The position numbers and the translations under genes are program-made. Below are positions 56,988 to 64,000 of a stretch of DNA of 64,000 bases, one piece after another. The notes under the pieces were generated by a model. The model searched no databases. It was not told where the DNA came from and worked only from the letters and a program-made list of their open reading frames with translations. Numbering within the stretch: the stretch's first letter is position 1; every line of letters begins with the position of its first letter. Source of the DNA: Chryseobacterium sp. 18061 (GTDB lineage: Bacteria > Pseudomonadota > Gammaproteobacteria > Enterobacterales > Enterobacteriaceae); the NCBI GenBank assembly GCA_902706205.1, contig CACSKA010000001.1:62001-126000 (forward strand). Reading direction: 5' to 3'.

Positions 56988-59183
56988 TTACACCACGTCC
57001 GGCAGGGCGCTGAGATACTTATCCAGCGTGACGGGGTAATCGCGGACCCGCACGCCCGTGGCGTTATACACGGCGTTGGCAATCGCCGCGCTGACCCCGC
57101 ACAGCCCGAGTTCACCGACCCCCTTGGCTTTCATCGGCGATGAAATCGGATCGGTGTCCTCAAGGAAAATCACTTCCTGCTCCGGCACGTCGGCATGAAC
57201 CGGCACTTCATAGCCAGCCATATCGTGATTGACGAAATAGCCCAGCCGCGTATCGACCGCCAGCTCTTCCATCAACGCTCCGCCGAGGCCCATGGTCATC
57301 GCGCCAATCACCTGGCTGCGCGCGGTTTTCGGGTTAAGAATGCGTCCTGCCGCGCATACCGCCAGCATTCGTCGGACCCGGACTTCTCCGGTCGCGGCAT
57401 CCACGCCAACTTCGACAAAATGCCCGGCAAACGTCGACTGCTGATACTGCTTGTCGAGGGATCCAAATTCGATGGTGTCTTCGGCGGTTAATGTCCCGTC
57501 TGACGCCGCCTCGTTGAGTTTTATATGTCTGTCACCCGCGATGATTTCTTCGTTGGCGAAATGCGCCTGGGTCGCATCAAAACCAAGCCTGTTAGCGATG
57601 GCCTCACGCAGCTTCACGCAGGCGGCATACACGCCTGCCGTCGAGGTATTGGCCCCCCATTGGCCACCGGAACCTGCGGAGATCGGGAAGCGGGAATCGC
57701 CCAGCCGGACGTCAATTTTTGTCATCGGCACGCCGAGCATTTCCGCCGCCGTTTGGGCGATAATGGTGTAGCTGCCGGTGCCGATGTCGGTCATGTCCGT
57801 TTCAACCGTCACGTTGCCGTTGCCATCCAGGTGCACGCGCGCGCCGGACTTGGTCAGCAGATTGTTTCGAAAACCTGCCGCCACGCCCATGCCGACCAGC
57901 CAGCGTCCGTCGCGAATCTGGGCGGGGGTCGCATTGCGCTGTTTCCAGCCGAAGTGTTCTGCACCGGTGCGCAGGCACTCAACCAGCTGGCGGCGCGAGA
58001 AACGCCGCTCAGGATTAGCAGGGTCGACCTGGGTGTCATTCAGGATGCGAAACTCCACCGGGTCGATGCCGGCTTTTTCGGCAAGTTCGTCCATCGCGAT
58101 TTCCAGCGCCATCAGTCCCGGCGCTTCTCCAGGTGCGCGCATGGCGTTGCCTTCCGGCAGATTAAGTTTCGCTAGTCGCAAAGCCGTATGGCGATTCGCT
58201 CCGGCGTAGAGCAGTTCGGTCTGCTGAACGGCCGTTTCGGGCGCGCCGCCGGAAAGATTGCCGGACCAGCTTTCATGGGCGATAGCGGTGATTTTGCCGT
58301 CACTGCCACAGCCAATCCGGATATGCTGAATAGTCGCCGGGCGGTGCGTCGTATTATTGGGAATGACGGGTCGGGGCAGCATGACTTTCACCGGCCTTTT
58401 TATGGCCCGAGCGCCGAGCGCCGCCAGCAGGGCATCGCTTCGCAGAAATAGCTTTCCGCCAAACCCTCCACCGATATAAGGGGATATTATCCGCACGTTT
58501 TCCATTGGCAGTTTTAGGGTTTGCGCCAGGTCGGTGTGGCACCAGTTGATCATCTGATTTGAGGTCCAGACGGTCAGCTTTTCGCTTTCCCAGACCGCCA
58601 TCGAAGCGTGCGGCTCCATTGCCATATGGCTCTGATTGGGTGTGGTGTAAGTGGCTTCCAGTTTTATCGCCGCTGTTGACCAGGCGGCATCAAAATCGCC
58701 GACGTTTTTGTCCTCCTCGCCTTTCGGCGCAGTCGCGGAGGGCTTTTCGTCCGCCAAAGAATAGGCCCCGGTATCCCGGCGATATTCCACATTCACCAGC
58801 GCGGCCGCCGCGCGCGCCTGCTCAAACGTCTCAGCGACTACCAGCGCCACGGCCTGATGATAGTGCTCAATCACCGGGCCACCGAGTAGCATAGCGGTGT
58901 TTTTACTCCCTTTGCCGAGCGATCCGGCATTGCCCGCGGTCACTACGGTGAGTACGCCCGGGGCGGATTTTGCCGCCTCGATGTCGATGGAGGTGATTCG
59001 CCCTTTGGCAATCGCCGCGCCGACGATATAGCCATACGCCACGTTATCGGCCACATCATGCCATTCGTAGGCGTAGTGCGCGCTGCCGGTGGTTTTCAGT
59101 GGGCCATCAATTCGGTCGTGGGGCTGCCCGACAACGGTAAGATTATCAATCGGGTTTTGGCCTGCTGGTTGATCAAATTTCAT
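56988..59183 (-). CDS. paoC: Periplasmic aldehyde oxidoreductase, molybdenum subunit
   Basis: A 731-residue large subunit of the xanthine-oxidase family, close in length to E. coli PaoC (732). Molybdenum-domain segments include [54 protein letters not shown] and the catalytic Glu in [20 protein letters not shown]. It oxidises aromatic and other aldehydes to acids. It has no signal peptide and is carried out with PaoA by the Tat pathway. It overlaps paoB by 11 bp. Confidence 0.95.
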   Translation of the reverse strand: MKFDQPAGQNPIDNLTVVGQPHDRIDGPLKTTGSAHYAYEWHDVADNVAYGYIVGAAIAKGRITSIDIEAAKSAPGVLTVVTAGNAGSLGKGSKNTAMLLGGPVIEHYHQAVALVVAETFEQARAAAALVNVEYRRDTGAYSLADEKPSATAPKGEEDKNVGDFDAAWSTAAIKLEATYTTPNQSHMAMEPHASMAVWESEKLTVWTSNQMINWCHTDLAQTLKLPMENVRIISPYIGGGFGGKLFLRSDALLAALGARAIKRPVKVMLPRPVIPNNTTHRPATIQHIRIGCGSDGKITAIAHESWSGNLSGGAPETAVQQTELLYAGANRHTALRLAKLNLPEGNAMRAPGEAPGLMALEIAMDELAEKAGIDPVEFRILNDTQVDPANPERRFSRRQLVECLRTGAEHFGWKQRNATPAQIRDGRWLVGMGVAAGFRNNLLTKSGARVHLDGNGNVTVETDMTDIGTGSYTIIAQTAAEMLGVPMTKIDVRLGDSRFPISAGSGGQWGANTSTAGVYAACVKLREAIANRLGFDATQAHFANEEIIAGDRHIKLNEAASDGTLTAEDTIEFGSLDKQYQQSTFAGHFVEVGVDAATGEVRVRRMLAVCAAGRILNPKTARSQVIGAMTMGLGGALMEELAVDTRLGYFVNHDMAGYEVPVHADVPEQEVIFLEDTDPISSPMKAKGVGELGLCGVSAAIANAVYNATGVRVRDYPVTLDKYLSALPDVV

Positions 59184-60135
59184 GTCCGGCCCTCGCTTCG
59201 GTCAGCACGGAGGCGAGCGTGCGCTTCGCCAACGTTAGCTTAAATGTATTTTCAGGCGTGGGGTGTGCTCGGCTAAACAACTGGTCATATACCGCCTGCG
59301 CTCCGTGTGGGATTTGCGCATCCGCTTCAGCTTGTCTCCAGGGTTTATGCGCCACGCCACCGAATGCCACGCGTCCGCTGCCATCGGGCAGCACCACGGC
59401 AGCCACCGACACCAGCGCAAACGCATAAGAGGCGCGGTCGCGCACTTTACGGTAGATATGCGTGCCACCAAGCGGTGCAGGCAGCGTCACCGCGACGATC
59501 AGTTCTCCCGGTGTCAGGACCGTTTCACGGTGTGGTGTGTTGCCCGGCGCACGATAAAAATCAGCGATGGGGATTTTACGTTCGTGTCCATCCGGATCGA
59601 CGGTTTCCACGACCGCGTCCAGCAAGCGCATCGCCACCGCCATATCGCTGGGGTGTGTGGCGATACAGGCTTCACTGGTGCCCACGACCGCGTGCTGACG
59701 GCTGAAGCCTTCAAGCGCCGCACAGCCGCTGCCGGGTAGGCGCTTGTTGCAGGGCTGGTTGGTATCGTAAAAATAAGGACAGCGGGTGCGTTGCAGCAGG
59801 TTGCCCGCCGTTGTGGCCTGATTACGCAATTGGCCGGATGCGCCTGCCAGCAGCGCTCTGGCCAGAACCGCGTAATCCCGACGGATCTGCGGGTCAGCGG
59901 CTAAATCGGTATTGCGTACCAGCGCGCCGATGCGCAATCCACCCTCCTCGGTGGCGTCGATGTGATTCAGAGCCAAGCCGTTGACGTCGATAAGATGCAC
60001 CGGCGTTTCAATCTCCAGCTTCATCAAATCAAGCAGATTGGTTCCTCCGGCGATAAATTTCGATCCGCTCGAACGTCGGGCGCTGGCCGCCGCCTCGGCG
60101 GGTGTTTTCACGCGTTCATAGGTGAAAGCCTTCAT
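59173..60135 (-). CDS. paoB: Periplasmic aldehyde oxidoreductase, FAD subunit
   Basis: A 320-residue subunit with the FAD-binding segment [19 protein letters not shown] and [20 protein letters not shown]. The Cys-containing stretch [20 protein letters not shown] reflects the unusual extra 4Fe-4S cluster of PaoB. It passes electrons from the molybdenum centre. The start overlaps the paoA stop by ATGA, and the end overlaps paoC by 11 bp. Confidence 0.95.
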   Translation of the reverse strand: MKAFTYERVKTPAEAAASARRSSGSKFIAGGTNLLDLMKLEIETPVHLIDVNGLALNHIDATEEGGLRIGALVRNTDLAADPQIRRDYAVLARALLAGASGQLRNQATTAGNLLQRTRCPYFYDTNQPCNKRLPGSGCAALEGFSRQHAVVGTSEACIATHPSDMAVAMRLLDAVVETVDPDGHERKIPIADFYRAPGNTPHRETVLTPGELIVAVTLPAPLGGTHIYRKVRDRASYAFALVSVAAVVLPDGSGRVAFGGVAHKPWRQAEADAQIPHGAQAVYDQLFSRAHPTPENTFKLTLAKRTLASVLTEARAGHEI

Positions 60136-60821
60136 GATTTCAGCTCCCCGGCGGCCTCTTTGATGGCGGCCAGAATGTTGGAGTACGCTCCACAGCGACA
60201 GATATTGCCGCTCATTCGTTCGCGAATTTCCTCATCCGTCATGTCAGGCGACGACACTAAATCCAGCGTGACGTGGCTCGGGACCCCGGCTTCTATCTCT
60301 TTCAGCACCGCCACCGACGAGCAGATTTGTCCCGGTGTGCAGTAGCCGCATTGGTAGCCGTCGTGTTTAATAAACGCTGCCTGCATCGGATGCAGGCTAT
60401 CTGGCGCGCCGAGGCCTTCGATGGTGGTTATCTCTGCATCCTGATGCATTACCGCCAGCGTCAAGCAGGCATTGAGCCTGCGACCGTCGACCAACACTGT
60501 ACACGCCCCGCATTGCCCGTGGTCGCAGCCTTTTTTGGTGCCGGTGAGGTGCAGGTTTTCGCGCAGCGCATCCAGCAGCGTTGTGCGCGTATCAACGTCA
60601 AGCTGGTGGCTTTTGCCGTTCACTTTCAGGGTGAGAGGCAGGATTTCAGGCGCAGGCGTCACTGCGCGCGTGGGCTGGGCCAGGGCCGTGCCGGGTGGAA
60701 CCGCGGCCGTGGCCGCAGTGGCTGCACCGACCTTTAATAGCGTCCGGCGCGACAGGCTAAAATCAGGGGGTTGGGATTGACCAGGATGGTTATTTTCAGG
60801 GATCTCGCCTTGGTTGCTCAT
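60132..60821 (-). CDS. paoA: Periplasmic aldehyde oxidoreductase, 2Fe-2S subunit with Tat signal
   Basis: The 229-residue subunit has the same length as E. coli PaoA. A Tat signal with [20 protein letters not shown] directs the preassembled complex to the periplasm. Two 2Fe-2S clusters are marked by [20 protein letters not shown] and [13 protein letters not shown] with [10 protein letters not shown]. The ATG at 60821 ([11 protein letters not shown]) matches the family start; the frame upstream to 60893 is an extension without a ribosome-binding site. First gene of the operon. Confidence 0.95.
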   Translation of the reverse strand: MSNQGEIPENNHPGQSQPPDFSLSRRTLLKVGAATAATAAVPPGTALAQPTRAVTPAPEILPLTLKVNGKSHQLDVDTRTTLLDALRENLHLTGTKKGCDHGQCGACTVLVDGRRLNACLTLAVMHQDAEITTIEGLGAPDSLHPMQAAFIKHDGYQCGYCTPGQICSSVAVLKEIEAGVPSHVTLDLVSSPDMTDEEIRERMSGNICRCGAYSNILAAIKEAAGELKS

Positions 60822-61000
60822 GCCAAGCCTCCGGTATTCACAATGCGTGGATTCAGAATCAGATACGAACGGTTTTGTTGGTTTTTTAAACATTAAGCAT
60901 AGACGGCACTGGGCGCAGGATTATTCTTAAATCGCGAATGCCGTCATGAGGAAAATGCATCAATACCGGGGCGAGAAGGCGCGGTGAAGCGCCCGGTGGC

Positions 61001-62203
61001 TTATTTTTTTAGCGTGGTCGTCAGGGCCATGGCGGCGCTGGCGAGGGTGAAGGCGGCCATAATCCAGGCCATGGTCCAGGGCGTACCGTCGCGCATAAAA
61101 GCCAGCAGCAGTGAGGAAATAATGCCGCTGCCGTACTGTAATGAGCCCATTAATGCCGAGGCCGAGCCGGTAGCGCCGGGCACGGCATCCAGCGCGCAGG
61201 CGGTCGACGTCGCGGCGATGATGCCATTCATGGAAAAGAACACGAATATTGACCCGGCGATCAGGCTAATCCCGCCGATATTCAGCCCGGCGACGACCGC
61301 AAGCACGACGGCGGCAACGGCGGCGACCAGAACGGCGAACGTCAGCAGTTTTTCCAGCGGATAGCGATGCACCAGTTTTCGGTTGATCATGCTTACCGCC
61401 ATCAGGCCAACGATATTCACCGCAAATAACCAGCCGTAATGCTGGGGCTCGACGCCAAAATAGGTGATGTACACAAACGGCGAGCCGGTAATAAACGCGT
61501 AGGCCGCCACATAATAGAACGTCAGGCTTAGCGTGAACCGCATATAGCGGGTGTTTTTCAGAAGGAGGAAATAGTTTCGAAACGCCCCGAGAAACGAGGT
61601 CTGCACGCGTTTCTCTTCTGGCAGGGTTTCAGGCAACCAAAATAAGCAGGCCAGCATCAACGCGCCAATGATCGCCAGCAGCCAAAAAATGGCGTGCCAT
61701 GAGGTTATCTTGATCATTTGTCCGCCAATCAGCGGCCCGGCAATCGGCGCAATCGCCATGATCAGCATTAGCGTAGAAAGCATGTATGCCGCGCGGGTAC
61801 GGCTAAAGATATCGCGGATCATCGCACGGGCCAGCATTGGACCGGTGCAGGCCCCTAACGCCTGAAACACCCGCCAGAAAACGATCTGCCCCATATCCGT
61901 GGCCAGGGCGCAGCCAATGGAGCCAATGACGAATAGTGCCATGCCAATGAACAACGGTAAGCGTCGGCCGAACCGATCGCTGATCGGCCCCCAAATCAGC
62001 TGCGCAAGGCAGAAGCCGATTAAAAATCCGGTGATGGTTAGCTCCGCATCACCCTGTAAATCCTTTGCCATGAGTGGCATTGCGGGCAAGTAAATATCGG
62101 TGGATAACGATGTGACTGCCATCAGCGCGCTGAGAATTAAAACAAATAAAAGGCCGGTCGATGCGCTGGACGCTGAGAGCGATCGTGACTGGGAATCAAT
62201 CAT
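61001..62203 (-). CDS. Bcr/CflA-family drug-resistance MFS transporter
   Basis: The 400-residue protein has twelve predicted helices. DIYLPAMPLMAKDLQG in the first periplasmic loop and GPISDRFGRRLPLFIGM in the cytosolic loop after helix 2 are Bcr/CflA hallmarks. Proteins of this group export bicyclomycin, chloramphenicol, sulfonamides or small peptides; the actual substrate cannot be read. It is a single gene upstream of, and in the same direction as, the pao operon, and it diverges from the diguanylate cyclase gene. Confidence 0.92.
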   Translation of the reverse strand: MIDSQSRSLSASSASTGLLFVLILSALMAVTSLSTDIYLPAMPLMAKDLQGDAELTITGFLIGFCLAQLIWGPISDRFGRRLPLFIGMALFVIGSIGCALATDMGQIVFWRVFQALGACTGPMLARAMIRDIFSRTRAAYMLSTLMLIMAIAPIAGPLIGGQMIKITSWHAIFWLLAIIGALMLACLFWLPETLPEEKRVQTSFLGAFRNYFLLLKNTRYMRFTLSLTFYYVAAYAFITGSPFVYITYFGVEPQHYGWLFAVNIVGLMAVSMINRKLVHRYPLEKLLTFAVLVAAVAAVVLAVVAGLNIGGISLIAGSIFVFFSMNGIIAATSTACALDAVPGATGSASALMGSLQYGSGIISSLLLAFMRDGTPWTMAWIMAAFTLASAAMALTTTLKK

Positions 62204-62457
62204 AATTATCCATCTGGATGAGGAAGCGGTCAGGACGTATGTTAACGGGTTTGGTCGATGAGATAACCGCAGGTAAAAGGATAGCCTTTATGAATCACAT
62301 TCATCATTGCTGGCATTCAGTAAGCCGTGGCCGATAACCAAAGAATATTGAGGAAATCGCTGAAAAATTGCGCACGAAACTGTCCGGATCCCCTCTGGCT
62401 GCGATAGACTAAGCCTAACCCGCTGTCATTTACTGAATTTTATGGCCTGATTGCCCA

Positions 62458-64000
62458 ATGAAAAGACTCAAAAAAGCATCATCGCCTTCCAACGTTTTGC
62501 GTTATCTCTGGGGCTCGGCCATCGCCAGCATTGTGCTGACGTCAATCTTGTCGTGGTGGTTGCTGTCCGTTTCCTGGAATGCATGGCACAGCGCCCATAA
62601 TGATGTAATCCAGTTCGGTGATTTCTACCATGTATTGCAGGTGTCCAACGATCTGGCGAGCGAGCGTGCTTATGCCAATGAACTGGTCCTCAGCCCAATG
62701 GAGCGAAAAGCGCAGGCCTGGAAATCCCTTGATGATAGCCGCCGGATAACCGACCGCAATCTGGAGCGGATCCCACAAAACCTACTTTCCCCGGCGCTGC
62801 TGAGAGCGACCATCGAACAGCTCAATAATTCGCGTTTGAGCGTCGATACGTATCGAAATCAGGAGCTGAGCGACCCGCAGGACGCGCAGCGTTCGATCAG
62901 CGCCATGGTCGAAGCGACTGACTTTTATCACACCGCGTTGTTCCAGCATACTTCATCGTTTCTGTTGCTCGAGCCCAAGGCGCTGGGCCCGATTTTGCGC
63001 GCGCAGGCATTGGGGGAGTTGCGAGATGCGACCGGGCGATTAGGCTCGCAAGTATTGATCCCGCTCTCTACCCATACGCCGATTCCGCTCAGCAATTTGG
63101 AAGCATTAAGCCGCGGCATGGAGCGTATCGACGTGCTGTGGTGGCTGTTGCGCACCCAAGGCGAAGAAGCAAACTATCTGCCTGGTTTTCCGCAGCGCCT
63201 GGATAATGTGCGTCAGAAATTTGAATCGCAGGGTGTGGCGATGCTGAATGAGATTAAGTCGGAAAGCGTGAAAAATCAGCCATATAGCGTGGGTGCGGAG
63301 GATTTTGCGGTGCGCTATCACGAAAGCCTGAATACGTTTGATGAACTGTTGAACACCTATCTGACCGGGGTGAAAAAGCACTACGTCCACGCTGAACATC
63401 GGGCACTGCTGCATCTGGTGCTGATTGTCATTATTCTGATCATGCTCTGCGCGCTGACGACAGGGCTGATTTTCTATATTCGCTCCCGCGTACTTCAGCC
63501 GATTTTACGACTCAACCAAATAGCGAACGGAATAATCGCCGGTAAGCATCAGGAAGCGCTGATGGACGAAAGCACCGCCGAAGAGGTACAGGAGCTGTTT
63601 TCCTCCCTCGGCACGCTGGGCGCTAAACTGCGCGAACAGACCATCCTGAGTAAACGCTTGCAGCGCCAGTCGGAGGAAGACCCGCTGACCCACCTGTTTA
63701 ACCGCCGGGCGTTCGACGAATTGGCGGAAAATCTGCTGGTGCAGGCCACGCATGAGCATCCGGCGTGGCTCATCATGATCGATGTCGATCACTTCAAATC
63801 GATCAACGACACTTGGGGACACCCAACCGGCGACAAAGTGCTGGTGGCGCTGGCGACCACGCTGAAGAAATTCAGTCGTCCGGGAGATGTTATTGGGCGT
63901 CTGGGCGGCGAGGAGTTTGCGGTGGTCTTCCGCACACCGGGCCACGAAGACGTGACCGGCTACACCACCCGTATTCAGAACGAAATTCGTCAGCTGCGCT
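62458..64000 (+). CDS. Membrane diguanylate cyclase (GGDEF domain), partial
   Basis: The frame is open from the ATG at 62458 to the window edge, about 514 residues, missing the C-terminal end. TM1 (residues 18-38) and TM2 (about 323-343) bracket a periplasmic sensor domain of about 280 residues. A HAMP-like linker follows (RSRVLQPILRLNQIANGII), then the GGDEF domain with DPLTHLFNRRAFDELAE, MIDVDHFKSINDTWGH and the active-site RLGGEEFAV. It should make cyclic di-GMP. No inhibitory RxxD site is obvious five residues before GGEEF. No EAL domain is in the visible part. Confidence 0.93.
   Translation, partial: MKRLKKASSPSNVLRYLWGSAIASIVLTSILSWWLLSVSWNAWHSAHNDVIQFGDFYHVLQVSNDLASERAYANELVLSPMERKAQAWKSLDDSRRITDRNLERIPQNLLSPALLRATIEQLNNSRLSVDTYRNQELSDPQDAQRSISAMVEATDFYHTALFQHTSSFLLLEPKALGPILRAQALGELRDATGRLGSQVLIPLSTHTPIPLSNLEALSRGMERIDVLWWLLRTQGEEANYLPGFPQRLDNVRQKFESQGVAMLNEIKSESVKNQPYSVGAEDFAVRYHESLNTFDELLNTYLTGVKKHYVHAEHRALLHLVLIVIILIMLCALTTGLIFYIRSRVLQPILRLNQIANGIIAGKHQEALMDESTAEEVQELFSSLGTLGAKLREQTILSKRLQRQSEEDPLTHLFNRRAFDELAENLLVQATHEHPAWLIMIDVDHFKSINDTWGHPTGDKVLVALATTLKKFSRPGDVIGRLGGEEFAVVFRTPGHEDVTGYTTRIQNEIRQLR

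Noticed and set aside
56988..60821. Xanthine dehydrogenase as the hpx purine enzyme
   Set aside because: The three-subunit layout, the Tat signal on the 2Fe-2S subunit and the close similarity to PaoABC, including the extra Cys of PaoB, indicate the periplasmic aldehyde oxidoreductase.

Overview
The window is a continuous stretch of enterobacterial chromosome. The order yafV-fadE-gmhA-yafJ-dpaA, then dinB-pepD-gpt-frsA-crl-phoE-proB-proA-thrW, is the E. coli K-12 core order. A complete nqrABCDEF-nqrM operon sits between dpaA and dinB, and hpx-type purine catabolism genes are present, which E. coli K-12 lacks. This points to the Klebsiella/Enterobacter/Lelliottia/Leclercia side of the Enterobacteriaceae. 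The genus is an inference I cannot settle from the sequence.

Layout. (1) 1-6.0 kb: purine-nitrogen (hpx) cluster. A partial oxamate amidohydrolase gene (hpxW) and an RpiR-type regulator gene diverge. After them come a ureidoglycine aminotransferase (hpxJ), an unusual single-gene fusion of allantoate amidohydrolase and OHCU decarboxylase (hpxK-hpxQ), and HIU hydrolase (hpxT). Both enzyme transcription units have sigma-54-type -24/-12 promoters. (2) 6.0-9.3 kb: a MarC paralogue, a predicted outer-membrane protein, a CRP-like regulator and a small orphan membrane-anchored protein. (3) 9.3-17.4 kb: an alpha-glucoside ABC uptake operon (binding protein, two permeases, ATPase, two GH13 glucosidases). 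It is interrupted between the ATPase and the glucosidases by a 40-bp-period tandem array inside a palindromic element. (4) 17.4-23.2 kb: core genes, with ivy missing between yafV and fadE. (5) 23.6-29.7 kb: Na+-NQR and its maturation factor. (6) 29.7-39.05 kb: core genes dinB to thrW.

(7) 39.05-44.53 kb: a 5.5-kb island bounded by 19-bp direct repeats of the thrW 3' end, with no integrase left. It carries an orphan Hcp gene translationally coupled to a polymorphic-toxin type 44 gene and a putative membrane immunity gene. It also holds degraded small genes, an IS3-family remnant and AT-rich orphan genes. Because of the insertion, thrW no longer has an encoded CCA end.

(8) 44.5-48.8 kb: a LysR regulator, two aldo/keto reductases and a DUF1345 membrane protein. 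(9) 48.9-55.4 kb: an OmpR/CusR-type two-component system between an operon of exported proteins (cupin, carboxymuconolactone-decarboxylase-like, flavodoxin, alpha/beta hydrolase) and a second exported hydrolase. The same inverted repeat CTGACA-N4-TGTCAG lies in front of both target units, so this looks like a self-contained local regulon. (10) 55.4-60.9 kb: a periplasmic molybdenum aldehyde oxidoreductase operon (paoABCD) plus a MocA-like cytidylyltransferase. (11) 61.0-64 kb: a Bcr/CflA-type MFS exporter and a diguanylate cyclase that runs off the right edge.

The strongest candidates for something undescribed are the Hcp/toxin-44/immunity cassette in the thrW island, the two-component regulon of exported redox/hydrolase proteins, the HpxK-HpxQ fusion, and the 40-bp array that splits a palindromic element inside the glucoside operon.
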